DNA of 64,000 nucleotides from Maledivibacter halophilus (GTDB lineage: Bacteria > Bacillota > Clostridia > Peptostreptococcales > Caminicellaceae), in contig NZ_FUZT01000008.1 of assembly GCF_900167445.1 (NCBI RefSeq), forward strand, positions 216,729-280,728. The letters are read 5' to 3'. Position 1 is the stretch's first letter, and each line of letters opens with the position of its first letter. The position numbers and the translations under genes were made by a program. Of this stretch, positions 27,243 through 35,486 are shown piece by piece. The notes under the pieces were generated by a model. The model had not been told where the DNA came from. It ran no database searches and saw only the letters and a program-made list of their open reading frames with translations.

Positions 27243-27557
27243 TCACCTGCTTTTTTTGTTTTTTCTAATGATTATAAGGAATTTATAAATATCTTGTAAT
27301 AGATTATGGATGGCTGATAGATTGGGATTGCTTATTCTTCCTTGATGGTATAGAAGGGTTAATTGATTAAGGTTATTTCCTACTTTCAATAATTGTCTTG
27401 TGAATTCTTTTATTTCATCAATGACTATTATATCTTTATCTAGTGCAGATGAGATAATATATGCACTTACTGACATGTTGGCTTTTTTAGCCTTTAATTT
27501 TATTTTTTCTAAATCACTACTGGCAATTCTGAATTTGAATTCTGTGTCTTTTTTTAT
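27243..27557 (-). CDS. mobC: MobC-like relaxosome accessory protein with an AUA start
   Basis: About 104 residues. The N-terminus (KDTEFKFRIASSDLEKIKLKAKKANMSVSAYI) is a ribbon-helix-helix-type DNA-binding domain, and a helical C-terminus with LKVGNNLNQL is the MobC hallmark. The near-ideal site AGGAAGTGAT lies eight nt before an AUA codon at 27557. The nearest GTG directly abuts the ribosome site and is too close. It would bind oriT with the relaxase. The gene is preceded by a terminator-like hairpin and the oriT candidate. Confidence 0.7.
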   Translation of the reverse strand: MKKDTEFKFRIASSDLEKIKLKAKKANMSVSAYIISSALDKDIIVIDEIKEFTRQLLKVGNNLNQLTLLYHQGRISNPNLSAIHNLLQDIYKFLIIIRKNKKSR

Positions 27558-27572
27558 ATTGATCACTTCCTT

Positions 27573-27614
27573 TACTGAAAAAATAAAGACCGTATCTGCA
27601 CTAGCATGATACGG
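27573..27614 (-). terminator. Hairpin in the mobC leader
   Basis: CCGTATC and GATACGG (27590-27596 and 27608-27614) form a 7-bp stem followed by a T-rich tract on the minus strand, just before mobC. It may be an attenuator. Confidence 0.45.
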
Positions 27615-27727
27615 CGTTAAGGGGTGTGGGGATTCCCCCACTTTTACAAGCTAGTTGTGGGAACAACTAGGAAGCTTGCCCTCTCTAAAGAGAGGTTTTA
27701 TATGTAAGTCCTGCGGACTTTTTTTAA
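27615..27727. other. Candidate origin of transfer (oriT)
   Basis: Directly upstream of mobC and the relaxase lies a tight cluster of four inverted repeats: GTGGGG-ATTC-CCCCAC, CTAGTTGT-GGGA-ACAACTAG, CCTCTCT-AA-AGAGAGG and AAGTCC-TGC-GGACTT followed by T7. Such clusters next to mob genes are typical of oriT. The nick site was not identified. Confidence 0.5.
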
Positions 27728-27923
27728 AAAAATTCAATAGATTTTGGGTATTGAAAAGCAAAGTTTCTTAAATAGTATGTTCTAATTATATGTGAATGAG
27801 ATATTAGCAAGTATAAGTTTGATTTCATAATTCAAAATAATAAATTTTATATTCGTCTATTATTTAAGTACTAATATAGAAAATTATGAAAACAATAATG
27901 GTAAGTAATCTTTCTACATTTGC

Positions 27924-28751
27924 CTAATTTAGTCCTAAAGCTTCAATAAATTCAATATACTCAGGCTTGGATACATCAAATTCATCTATGATCTTATCTA
28001 CCAAAATATTAGTCAAAACCTCATTTTGAAATTCTAAGCAATCCATATGATTTTCCAAAATATATGTTGCTAAGTATCTTGGTAAACCTATATTTTGAAG
28101 TTCTATAACTTTCAGATCGGTAGTACCATATTCTAAATAATCGCCCCAATTAGCTCCAGCATTTTCTTTACCAAATTTTTCACACAAAATCAAATAATAA
28201 TTTGTAAAATAGTTCTTTACCTTAAATCTAATATTTGTTTCGATATCACGCATTAGCTCATTTATAATAAGGTTTATTACCCATTTTTCTTTTCCTGTAA
28301 ACTTTATCGAACCACCTACATCCCAATATTCACCTCTTTTTTTATAATAGTTTATAATATTCCATATTATTTTATTTAGAGGAACTGAAGTCATCCAATC
28401 TTTCATAAGTACCGCATAATACTTTAGCTTATTCTTATTCTTGGCTAAAGCTCCATGACCTTTTGATTCTTCCATTTCCCAATTATATAAACTATAAAAT
28501 TTCATTAAAAAAGCATAACAATCCTCTCTTGTTACTTCTTTAGGTAGAATTAAATATTTCAAATCATCTAATTCCCATATTTTATTTTGATATTTTTCTT
28601 TAATCATTGATGAAGTGGCAAGTATTTTTACTGGAATATTATTATACTTTGCTTTTCTTTTCAATATTTCTTTTCCATTTTTATTCCTATTGTAGCTTCG
28701 CAATTTTTTTTGCAAATTTTCGCATGATTTTTGGCAAAAAAGCAGACTCAT
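27924..28751 (-). CDS. Unknown protein downstream of the phage late operon (start uncertain)
   Basis: An open frame of up to 307 codons whose last 230 residues form a consistent helical, Trp/Tyr-rich protein (IWELDDLKYLILPKE, IEFIEALGLN). The 5' part overlaps the late terminator and a small phage gene, and no ribosome site supports an early start; an ATG at 28607 is the safest minimal start. The C-terminal sequence reminded me of tails of large helicase-like proteins, so it may be a truncated gene at the phage end or a moron in the position of Mu mom. Function unknown. Confidence 0.4.
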   Translation of the reverse strand: MSLLFCQKSCENLQKKLRSYNRNKNGKEILKRKAKYNNIPVKILATSSMIKEKYQNKIWELDDLKYLILPKEVTREDCYAFLMKFYSLYNWEMEESKGHGALAKNKNKLKYYAVLMKDWMTSVPLNKIIWNIINYYKKRGEYWDVGGSIKFTGKEKWVINLIINELMRDIETNIRFKVKNYFTNYYLILCEKFGKENAGANWGDYLEYGTTDLKVIELQNIGLPRYLATYILENHMDCLEFQNEVLTNILVDKIIDEFDVSKPEYIEFIEALGLN

Positions 28752-28772
28752 ATTTTCGAGCCTGCTTTTCTC
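28735..28772 (-). terminator. Terminator of the phage late operon
   Basis: An inverted repeat with AGCAG-ACTC and GAG-CCTGCT arms (28741-28766, one mismatch) is followed by six T residues on the minus strand, just after the last small late gene. Confidence 0.7.
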
Positions 28773-28776
28773 TATT

Positions 28777-28908
28777 TTACTGGTTTTCTTCTTGATGTGC
28801 AAGGTGTTCAGCCACTGGTATTTGATAACTTTCAGGAATACCCTCAATTTCTCTTTTCCCAGCTTTAATGAGAAAACTGTAAATTTTTACCATATATTGT
28901 TTAATCAT
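28777..28908 (-). CDS. Small phage protein (CD1375-like, 43 aa)
   Basis: A 43-residue product, MIKQYMVKIYSFLIKAGK..., with GGAGGG upstream of the ATG at 28908. Very small proteins with this pattern (MIKxYxxLI...) follow tail genes in clostridial phages and are annotated as CD1375-like or XkdX-like. The function is unknown. It is the last gene before the late terminator. Confidence 0.6.
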   Translation of the reverse strand: MIKQYMVKIYSFLIKAGKREIEGIPESYQIPVAEHLAHQEENQ

Positions 28909-28922
28909 CTTTATTCCCTCCT

Positions 28923-29078
28923 TTATTTAGATTCTAAAGTTGCAACTTTCTCCTCAAGAACTAGAACTCTCTCGAACAAATCAGCCATTCCTTCGTACAA
29001 CTCTGAAAGCATTTGTATTTGTTTTTCTTCTTCTTCTTGCCTTATTTCCATAATAGATTTTCTATTTATCATTTTCAT
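28923..29078 (-). CDS. Small coiled-coil phage protein (51 aa)
   Basis: A 51-residue Glu-rich protein with heptad-like leucines. The start ATG shares a base with the stop of the DGR target gene (TAATG), so it is translated by coupling and may act with the target protein, for example as a tail-fibre chaperone or trimerization aid; this is inference. Confidence 0.55.
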   Translation of the reverse strand: MKMINRKSIMEIRQEEEEKQIQMLSELYEGMADLFERVLVLEEKVATLESK

Positions 29079-30943
29079 TACTCAAAAGCACCTCCAAATC
29101 CTCTAATTGAAACCTCATTTTCATTATCTGGATTTTTATCAATAGTGATTTTGATATTGACTCCCCATTTTTCGGCAGTTTTTACTTCGTTAGTAAAGTT
29201 AAAATGTCTATTTTGTGCCACTTGAGAAGTTATATCTTCCCATGTGGGGATTTCATCAAAACCATTATTACAAGCTTCAACTGTTGCTGTAGCACCTTCG
29301 ATATTCCATGAAGGCGTAACAAGTATTTTACTCGCTTTAGCGTCTGTCTCAAAAGGTTCTTTAAGAGCAAGTTTTATCTTTGTTTCGCTTTTCATAAAAT
29401 TGAAGTTTCTTATAGAAGTAGAACCATTGGAGTCAGTAGCTTCAACTTTAAGTGTATGGGAGCCATTTGTAAGCTTTAGCCATTCTTCTTTTGGTATTGT
29501 AACAGTGTTTGAAGCCCCTAAAGTAGCCACAAAGCTCTTGATTACTATATCGTCTATTTTTTCTGTGATTACTACGGTATCACCTTCAGCATCAGTCACG
29601 ATATAATCCCTTGTCATAGGAGCCGCTATCTCTCCAAGTTCTTCATCTGTTCCAGAAATTAAGGGTGCTGTGTTTGTTCTTCTGAAGGTGTAAGTCCTAT
29701 AAGATACCCCTCCATTGCCATCATCAGCCTCAATTGTAACTGTATTAGAGGATAGAAGAGGCAAAGCATATAAAGTGTCATTGTCTATATCTATTGTTAT
29801 ATCCTGACCCTTTGGAGCGTTACTTAAAATTCTTATGATATCACCATTAAGCTTTTCTTTAACTGTAATTGAGTCATTATCACTGTCTGTTACTTGATAA
29901 ACAACTTGAAAACCAATATTTTTGTCACCAAGATTTTGGTCTTGACCGCTTATAGTTGGAGCTGCATTTGTTCTTTTGAAAGTGTAAGTCCTTGTTGCTG
30001 AAGCTCCTTTTCCATCTGATACCTCAATTGATACAGTGTGAGTTCCAAGGCTCAACGAATCAATATCAACATCAATGGTATACTGGAAATTTCTTTGTGC
30101 TGGACTAATAACTTTTTGTTCAACTCCGTCAAGTTTTTCCCTAATCGTCAATACATCCTCAGAATCAGTGTCATTGACTTGGTACGTTATTTGAAAGTCT
30201 GAATTTTTATCCCCAAAGTTGGTGTCTGAGCCAGAAAGCAGAGGGGCAGAGTTCAGAATTTCAAGGACGGGACGCCAGCCGAGGTCACCGGTACGACCCG
30301 ACGCAGTACCGTAGAACCACCACCGAGCCGAACTGCCGCCACGAATAGCACGATAGGACGTGTTGGAAGAATAAACCTCTTGACACCAAGTATATACTCC
30401 CATCCAATTCCAAAATTGATTATGCGTACTATTTTTATCCGTCATATCTCTTGTAGTATCTAAATCGCTAGAAGTAGGAGAGGGAAGCCCTGAAATTGAT
30501 TCTTCCCTAGTAATAAATCTATCCCATTCGTTATCTATTGGTGTTCCTCCTGCATAATAATTATCATTCCTTTTGTTGCTTCCACCAGTCAAAAGCCTTA
30601 CTTTGCACTGCTGTCCATCTATAGTTATTGTTTTCCCAGTAATATAGTTCTCACTATTGAGGTCATTCCATGAAACATTCACAAGAATTACCCTGTCACA
30701 AATAAGGAGAGTTTTGTCTCCGTCCTTAATTTTAACCCACTTCAGTTTTTTAGCAGAGTCAGAGGGAGTATCTCCTAAAGTCCATTTTGACATATCAATT
30801 AATGACTCAAAATCGGAGATGTCGCCAACGCCAATACCGCTGACTGGCTCACTGCTTATTCTCCATGGTTTAGAGGGTCTGTTTTGAGCTATGCCATTTT
30901 TATAAAGAGCTCCCAGTTCAACAACTCCTAAATATTCTGCCAA
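29078..30943 (-). CDS. DGR target protein: C-type-lectin-like receptor binder with Ig-like repeats
   Basis: About 621 residues. The first 230 residues look like a formylglycine-enzyme/C-type-lectin-type domain: NQFWNWMGVYTWCQEVY, then a RAIRGG strand, and a core ending GWRPVLE. The variable repeat codes for residues about 195-227. Three tandem repeats of about 95 residues follow (each with SGxDxxLG and a TYTF-type end), then a beta-rich tail. In phages such proteins bind the host receptor. The variable region is internal, not at the C-terminus as in most DGR targets. The TTG at 30943 with GGAAGGTG upstream is the likely start; it overlaps the reverse transcriptase end. Confidence 0.85.
   Translation of the reverse strand: MAEYLGVVELGALYKNGIAQNRPSKPWRISSEPVSGIGVGDISDFESLIDMSKWTLGDTPSDSAKKLKWVKIKDGDKTLLICDRVILVNVSWNDLNSENYITGKTITIDGQQCKVRLLTGGSNKRNDNYYAGGTPIDNEWDRFITREESISGLPSPTSSDLDTTRDMTDKNSTHNQFWNWMGVYTWCQEVYSSNTSYRAIRGGSSARWWFYGTASGRTGDLGWRPVLEILNSAPLLSGSDTNFGDKNSDFQITYQVNDTDSEDVLTIREKLDGVEQKVISPAQRNFQYTIDVDIDSLSLGTHTVSIEVSDGKGASATRTYTFKRTNAAPTISGQDQNLGDKNIGFQVVYQVTDSDNDSITVKEKLNGDIIRILSNAPKGQDITIDIDNDTLYALPLLSSNTVTIEADDGNGGVSYRTYTFRRTNTAPLISGTDEELGEIAAPMTRDYIVTDAEGDTVVITEKIDDIVIKSFVATLGASNTVTIPKEEWLKLTNGSHTLKVEATDSNGSTSIRNFNFMKSETKIKLALKEPFETDAKASKILVTPSWNIEGATATVEACNNGFDEIPTWEDITSQVAQNRHFNFTNEVKTAEKWGVNIKITIDKNPDNENEVSIRGFGGAFE
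30263..30361 (-). repeat. DGR variable repeat (VR)
   Basis: A 99-nt segment matching the template repeat at 32112-32210. Counting from 30361, the first 94 nt differ at 13 positions (25, 26, 29, 40, 46, 47, 52, 53, 64, 65, 71, 74, 79), all adenine in the template. Two non-adenine differences follow at the very end, where the initiation-of-homing region should lie. Confidence 0.95.
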
Positions 30944-31976
30944 AGTATTCACCTTCCTTTTCAATTTTTACATAAGGATATTTCTTAAATATCTTTTTAC
31001 AAAGATTAAAGCTATTTGAATGTCTTGCGTGTCCAAGCCAACTATTAACAGCTTGAACAACTTCCTTTTCAGTCATTTTTCCATTTCTCAGCTTTTTATC
31101 CATTGCCTTGATTCTTCTTTTCATAGCTCTTTTAGACTGATTTCTAAGAAGCTTGTGAGTAGTCCATATCTTGTAACCATACGCATTTACACCTTGACTT
31201 ATAGGAAAAATTTTAGTCTTTCTATTAGTTTCAAGGTCAAGCTTTTCCTTCAGGAACCACTTAATCTTTCCAAGATACTCCTGAGCTTCATGTTTTGTTT
31301 TTGTAACAATGATAATGTCATCCATATATCTCGTATACCACTTGATTCCCAAGTATCGCTTTGCGAACTGGTCTACCTCATTGAGGTAAATGTTAGCAAA
31401 ATCCTGACTCGTAACATTCCCAAGCGGAATGCCTTTTTCTCCTTCTGGAGAAGAATCTATGATTTTATCCAAGAGCCAAAGCATATCAGTATCTTTGATT
31501 TTCTTCCTCAAGATATTTTTCAGGATATCTCTATTGATTGAATAAAAGAACTTTCTGACATCCATTTTAAGAACCCATCCATCTCCATATTTCCACTTGC
31601 AAAGCCTCATGTTGTGCTGCACATTTTCAACAGCCTTATGAGTTCCTCTTCCTTCTAAACATGCATATGACGTATTAATAAATACTGGCATGTAAACCTC
31701 TTGAAGTATGTTATGGACTGCAAATTGGACTATCTTATCTTTGATTCTTGGGGCACTCACCATTCTTTCTTTTGGCTCATATACTTTAAATCTAATGTAT
31801 GAGCCCATTTCATACCTCTTGTGTTTCAGCTCTCGCCAGAGCCTGACTAAGTTTCTTTCTCTGCACATATCAAAGAGAATAGTATCTTTTCTAAATTTGC
31901 GACAACCTTTCTTGGTGTTCTTATAGCTAACTTCAAGGTTTTTATAATCAATTACTTTATTAAATAACTTCGTCAT
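30918..31976 (-). CDS. DGR reverse transcriptase
   Basis: A 352-residue reverse transcriptase. The catalytic aspartates are in LKMDVRKFF (near 139) and YMDD (217-220). The sequence GIPLGNVTSQ (183-191) fits the LGxxxSQ signature that separates DGR enzymes from group II intron and retron enzymes. There is no maturase or endonuclease domain. It copies the template RNA error-prone at adenines, with Avd as partner. The ATG at 31976 has GAGGATG upstream. The template repeat lies just before the gene, and the target gene overlaps its end. Confidence 0.95.
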   Translation of the reverse strand: MTKLFNKVIDYKNLEVSYKNTKKGCRKFRKDTILFDMCRERNLVRLWRELKHKRYEMGSYIRFKVYEPKERMVSAPRIKDKIVQFAVHNILQEVYMPVFINTSYACLEGRGTHKAVENVQHNMRLCKWKYGDGWVLKMDVRKFFYSINRDILKNILRKKIKDTDMLWLLDKIIDSSPEGEKGIPLGNVTSQDFANIYLNEVDQFAKRYLGIKWYTRYMDDIIIVTKTKHEAQEYLGKIKWFLKEKLDLETNRKTKIFPISQGVNAYGYKIWTTHKLLRNQSKRAMKRRIKAMDKKLRNGKMTEKEVVQAVNSWLGHARHSNSFNLCKKIFKKYPYVKIEKEGEYFGRIFRSC

Positions 31977-32010
31977 TATGGCATCCTCTTTCTAGGCTTG
32001 GCAAAAATGA

Positions 32011-32111
32011 CTTGTTCATGTGTTTACACCTGAAGGTGAAGGATTGGCTCTCCCCTGAAATTCTAGGGTCATGCTGGTGAATCCGTAAACGCACCAGTCA
32101 AACGGTATTTA
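32011..32111 (-). ncRNA. Spacer part of the DGR template RNA
   Basis: The region between the template repeat and the reverse transcriptase start has strong secondary-structure potential, for example CTGGTG...CACCAG (about 32075-32099) and CACCTTCAGGTG (about 32028-32039). In studied DGRs the RNA downstream of TR is needed for priming cDNA synthesis. Extent of the RNA is inferred. Confidence 0.5.
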
Positions 32112-32210
32112 CAGGGCGGGACGCCAGCCGATGTCATCGTTACGATTCGACGCAGTATTGTAGTTCCACCTCCGAGCCGAATTGTTGCCACGAATAGCAC
32201 GATAGGACGT
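32112..32210 (-). repeat. DGR template repeat (TR)
   Basis: The non-coding donor for the VR. Read in the VR frame it contains six AAY codons, all of which are changed in VR, as expected of a template built to allow diversification. It starts 25 nt after the avd stop and is the only other copy of this sequence in the window. Confidence 0.95.
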
Positions 32211-32234
32211 CAAACAGAGCCAACCCTGCATATA

Positions 32235-32567
32235 TTAAGCTTTCTTCATTAAGCCGCCAGTAATTCTTCCAAGCTCTGATATTTTATCTTGTAGCTCCAT
32301 AGCTTTCTTTTTGCTGATATACTTTTGTTCTCTGGCTATACCGAATAATACAAGAAGCAGCTTAAGGTCTGCATCCACTTCATGTAAATATTTAAGTCTA
32401 TATTTCTTTAAAGCATTTGCCATCATAACATTTCGTATAACTCTGTAACAAGCTTGCTTTATCTCTTGACATAAACAAAACTTTTCAGCCTTTGGAAACC
32501 TTTGTAATACTGGATAGATAGAATTTAAAAAGACCTCAGCTTTTTTCTGTAATATTAAAGGCTGCAT
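32235..32567 (-). CDS. avd: Avd-like DGR accessory protein
   Basis: A 110-residue, helical, basic protein with LYPVLQRFPKAEKF-like and CYRVIRNVMMANALKK segments and a KYLHEVDADLKLLLVLFGIA helix. This fits the four-helix bundle Avd/S23-type family. Avd forms a pentamer that binds the reverse transcriptase and template RNA. The ATG at 32567 is preferred (AAAGGTG upstream). Position directly before TR supports the assignment. Confidence 0.85.
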   Translation of the reverse strand: MQPLILQKKAEVFLNSIYPVLQRFPKAEKFCLCQEIKQACYRVIRNVMMANALKKYRLKYLHEVDADLKLLLVLFGIAREQKYISKKKAMELQDKISELGRITGGLMKKA

Positions 32568-32794
32568 GATTGTAAACACCTTTTTTCTCTAATGTTTTCT
32601 ATAGCTGCAATATCGCCATAGTAGTTGCATCCATAGTCAGTTATTTCAATAGATGCCACTTTATCAGTCCCAGCCACTATACCCTTTATCCTGATAGTAT
32701 CATTCTTGCAATTATCACATATAGGAAGCAGCTCCTGAAATAAGTTTGATATAATACAGCTTAGCTCACTCTTGCTGCAAGCAACTTTATACAT
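32555..32794 (-). CDS. Unknown cysteine-containing tail-region protein
   Basis: A 79-residue protein with several cysteines (CDNC, CNYY, CLQSC). The start at 32794 overlaps the previous stop by several bases; the ribosome site is weak. Its end overlaps the start of avd. No family is recognised. Confidence 0.4.
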   Translation of the reverse strand: MYKVACSKSELSCIISNLFQELLPICDNCKNDTIRIKGIVAGTDKVASIEITDYGCNYYGDIAAIENIREKRCLQSCSL

Positions 32795-33098
32795 AAATCT
32801 TTTTTTCAACTGGGTCATATATTCCATTTTCAATCTCTACGCTATCCAGATTATCAAAGTTTTCAAAGAATACATTATTTGTTAAATTATTCAGCGAAGC
32901 ATTTTTTAAAATTGCAACCTCTACAGCAAGACTTGTTATGTTGTTAGAATTATTAATTGTTTCATCTGTTACATTGTATATACCATCCTCAATGTGATTC
33001 ATCCTTCTAGCACTTATTGGAGTGCCTTCTTGAATTACTTCTTCTGTATCAATATCAACAATATGATCTTTCCAATAATTTTTATCATACCTATCCAT
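32787..33098 (-). CDS. Short tail-fibre/upper-baseplate-like protein
   Basis: A 103-residue protein containing EGTPISARRMNHIEDGIYNV, a pattern common at the N-terminus of Firmicute phage tail-fibre or upper baseplate proteins that attach the fibre. The rest is a short helical segment. It may be a stub that anchors the DGR target to the baseplate, but this is inference. Confidence 0.55.
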   Translation of the reverse strand: MDRYDKNYWKDHIVDIDTEEVIQEGTPISARRMNHIEDGIYNVTDETINNSNNITSLAVEVAILKNASLNNLTNNVFFENFDNLDSVEIENGIYDPVEKKIYV

Positions 33099-33101
33099 CT
33101 T

Positions 33102-33407
33102 CTATCCCTCCACTTCTACAAACCTATACTTAAAAACAGTATATAAGCCTTTTTGGGAAGGCTTAATAAAAACTCTAGATGCATGAGCTATAGCATCGCC
33201 ATCTATATCAATAAGTTTTATATTATCAATTTCACCTTCTACAGAATCATCAAGATACACATATATCTTGACAGTATTATCATCTATAGATGATTTGAAA
33301 ATATCAATTTGTTTTTCATCTCCATTCAACTCATAGGTAGCATGAGATAGAGAATTTATAAATCTTTGGGCCTGCTTCCTGATACCTATATTAGTCAACG
33401 TCTTCAT
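33102..33407 (-). CDS. Small tail-region protein, unknown
   Basis: About 101 residues, mostly beta-rich in the C-terminal part. The ATG at 33407 has GGAAGTG upstream and overlaps the end of the gp48-like gene. No named family is recognised. Confidence 0.45.
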   Translation of the reverse strand: MKTLTNIGIRKQAQRFINSLSHATYELNGDEKQIDIFKSSIDDNTVKIYVYLDDSVEGEIDNIKLIDIDGDAIAHASRVFIKPSQKGLYTVFKYRFVEVEG

Positions 33408-34347
33408 TAAAATCACTTCCTTCACATCTCGCTATACCGCATAAGGGGTATTCGCTCAAACCATCTTTATTGTAATTATCTATTTCTAGATAGCTTTCAA
33501 ATATTTTAGCAATGGTTTGTTTATCTGGATAAACCCCTGACAAAATTTGATTACACCTTATATATTCAATTATTCTTGTTTGTAAGTTTTCAAAAGTTTT
33601 AAACCCTGATTTAAAATCACAATATTGAGCATATATTTCCTTTATATACTTTTCATTAGAAGCATTTGTAAAGCCTGCTTTTGGATATTTTACTTGAACA
33701 TTCTTGCTAAAGGATTCTACATTTAACATGCTATTAAACGCTTTACCTTGATTGTTAGGTTGTGGCCACATTCCGCATGATATTGTATTGCATAAAGGTA
33801 ATCTTGAATATCCAGACCGGAAGCTTGATCCAATTCTTATATTTGAACTTTCTTCTATCCCGTAGGATGGTAAACTACTTGCGGATTTAACCTTCATAAT
33901 TTCTTTATTTATGACACCGATATCATCTATATCGCTAGCCTTAACGCTTCCAAGATAAATAATAAACTCAGCCCATCTTTCAGGATCGTGTACGTAAAAG
34001 GGTTCTATATAGGATTGTTCATAACCAAGAGCTTTTAAAGTTAGTAAAATAGCTTTCTTGCTTCCTGCCATAATAGCTATTTCCCATTTTGCCAATAGCC
34101 TTTTTTTGTAACTCTCATCGGTTTCCCCTGCAAACCTTTTTAATTTTCTTCCTTCTCCATGTTTATCAAGAGCCTTTCCAGAAGCGGTGTAAATAAGAGC
34201 CTGTCTTCTTATTAGAAATATTTTTTCTTTTACTTGGTCTAAAACATTCCCTAATACTTTAAATAGTTTATATGCATCACTTTCACTAGGTTCTGATAAT
34301 TTTAATGGTCTGTGAGCTAGATACCATAAATATTCAGTAAACTTCAT
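33391..34347 (-). CDS. Mu gp48-like tail protein (DUF2313-like)
   Basis: A 318-residue protein whose N-terminal 150 residues (LFKVLGNVLDQVKEKIFLIRRQALIYTASGKALDKHGEGRKL) resemble the YmfQ/gp48 family that follows the baseplate J protein in Mu-like phages. The C-terminal part is less typical. It lies 3 nt after the baseplate J gene. Confidence 0.7.
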   Translation of the reverse strand: MKFTEYLWYLAHRPLKLSEPSESDAYKLFKVLGNVLDQVKEKIFLIRRQALIYTASGKALDKHGEGRKLKRFAGETDESYKKRLLAKWEIAIMAGSKKAILLTLKALGYEQSYIEPFYVHDPERWAEFIIYLGSVKASDIDDIGVINKEIMKVKSASSLPSYGIEESSNIRIGSSFRSGYSRLPLCNTISCGMWPQPNNQGKAFNSMLNVESFSKNVQVKYPKAGFTNASNEKYIKEIYAQYCDFKSGFKTFENLQTRIIEYIRCNQILSGVYPDKQTIAKIFESYLEIDNYNKDGLSEYPLCGIARCEGSDFNEDVD

Positions 34348-34349
34348 GA

Positions 34350-35486
34350 TTAACTACTCTCCTTGACCACATTTACCGTAACATCCCTTAGTATAATAAG
34401 ATTTTTAATCTCCAAAGATACGTCCTCCAAGGGATTATTAACTATCACATTAATTACATTTTCTATACTCATAAGTTTATGGCTTATCTTAGCTCTATAT
34501 AGTTTGTTTCCTGAATTCTCATCATTTATGGTAAATAAACTTTTTATAATATTTTCTGCTTCTAATTTTATTTGTGTTTCATCTCCATATATATCATCTA
34601 TATAAACAGTTACATCAATATCCTGATAAATCGCTTCAGGCCCATAAACCAAGACATCATCATATGGTCCTTTAATCTCTTCAATCTTTTCTCTAACTGA
34701 TTGAAGAAGTGCTTCAGTGGGAAGGCCTGCAACTCCAGTAACAATTATATCGATGGTTCCTTGTCCCCTTGGATGCTGGTCATCAACAAATACAGTAAGT
34801 ACCCCATTAACATTATTTACATAAGACCTATAGGTGTCTCCAATAGGAAAGGCAGCAAGTTCAGCCCAAGTGTTTTCACATCTTTTCCTTAAGGAATCAT
34901 CACTCTCTTCATCAGTTCCTTCCTTGATTAGCCAATTGATTTCATTGGTTATATAATCAATGCCTGGAATATGCTGAACCGAATATTTTATCATACCAGA
35001 AGACACGTTATATATAGACCCAGGGAATTCAGCTTTAACAGGAATATATGCCTTTAGATCATCCGCTTGCATAACTACAGTTTTCGTCGATATAAACCGT
35101 AGAATTTTATCATTTTGGTAGACATCAGTTTTAAATATAGTTCCTTTAGGAATCTGTTTAGACATCCCATCACTTGTGTTTCTGCCTACTGTTATGCTTC
35201 CCTCAGTTTTGATTGCTTGTTTTCTTTCCTTCCCAAATTCCCTTGCCTTTAAATCCAGCCAAACGCCTTTAGCATCTGGTAAAAAAACCATAGATACTAC
35301 TTGTAACAGCAACTTGTAGAGTTCATTTACCGACTTAAGAAATATCATTTCCAATGCTTTAAATATCTTGCCAGCTCTAAAATTCTTAATCTTAAAATCA
35401 TTGGCATCAAGCTCTTTTTCTACTTGATTGCTCATTTCATCTAGGTTAGGTATAGGAAGAATTGAATTAAGATCCTTTTCATCCAT
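34350..35486 (-). CDS. Baseplate J-like protein (Mu gp47)
   Basis: The protein has 378 residues. Features of the Baseplate_J family are visible: WLDLKAREFGKERK near residue 75, KGTIFKTD, and GTDEESDDSLRKRCENTWAEL near 200, followed by GQGTIDIIVTG. It forms the baseplate wedge. It overlaps the start-stop junction with the gp46-like gene by one base and is translated in series with the other baseplate genes. Confidence 0.85.
   Translation of the reverse strand: MDEKDLNSILPIPNLDEMSNQVEKELDANDFKIKNFRAGKIFKALEMIFLKSVNELYKLLLQVVSMVFLPDAKGVWLDLKAREFGKERKQAIKTEGSITVGRNTSDGMSKQIPKGTIFKTDVYQNDKILRFISTKTVVMQADDLKAYIPVKAEFPGSIYNVSSGMIKYSVQHIPGIDYITNEINWLIKEGTDEESDDSLRKRCENTWAELAAFPIGDTYRSYVNNVNGVLTVFVDDQHPRGQGTIDIIVTGVAGLPTEALLQSVREKIEEIKGPYDDVLVYGPEAIYQDIDVTVYIDDIYGDETQIKLEAENIIKSLFTINDENSGNKLYRAKISHKLMSIENVINVIVNNPLEDVSLEIKNLIILRDVTVNVVKESS

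Larger units (their letters stand above)
1865..27730. mobile_element. Conjugative/mobilizable element with Tad pilus genes (approximate limits)
   Basis: The block contains relaxase, MobC, a candidate oriT, VirD4, VirB6/TrbL-like, PrgI-like and VirB2-like genes plus a Tad pilus set, nearly all on one strand, with cargo between the two halves. Such sets are typical of integrative elements of Clostridia. No integrase or attachment site was found in the window, so the limits given are only the outer recognised genes. A full VirB4 ATPase is missing. The neighbouring Mu-like prophage may have inserted beside or into this element. Confidence 0.65.

Noticed and set aside
27706..27727. Plus-strand terminator AAGTCC-TGC-GGACTT with T7
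   Set aside because: No plus-strand gene precedes it; treated as part of the oriT repeat cluster.
31020..31541. Plus-strand open frame (173 codons) opposite the reverse transcriptase
   Set aside because: A shadow of the catalytic domain; composition and lack of a start signal argue against it.
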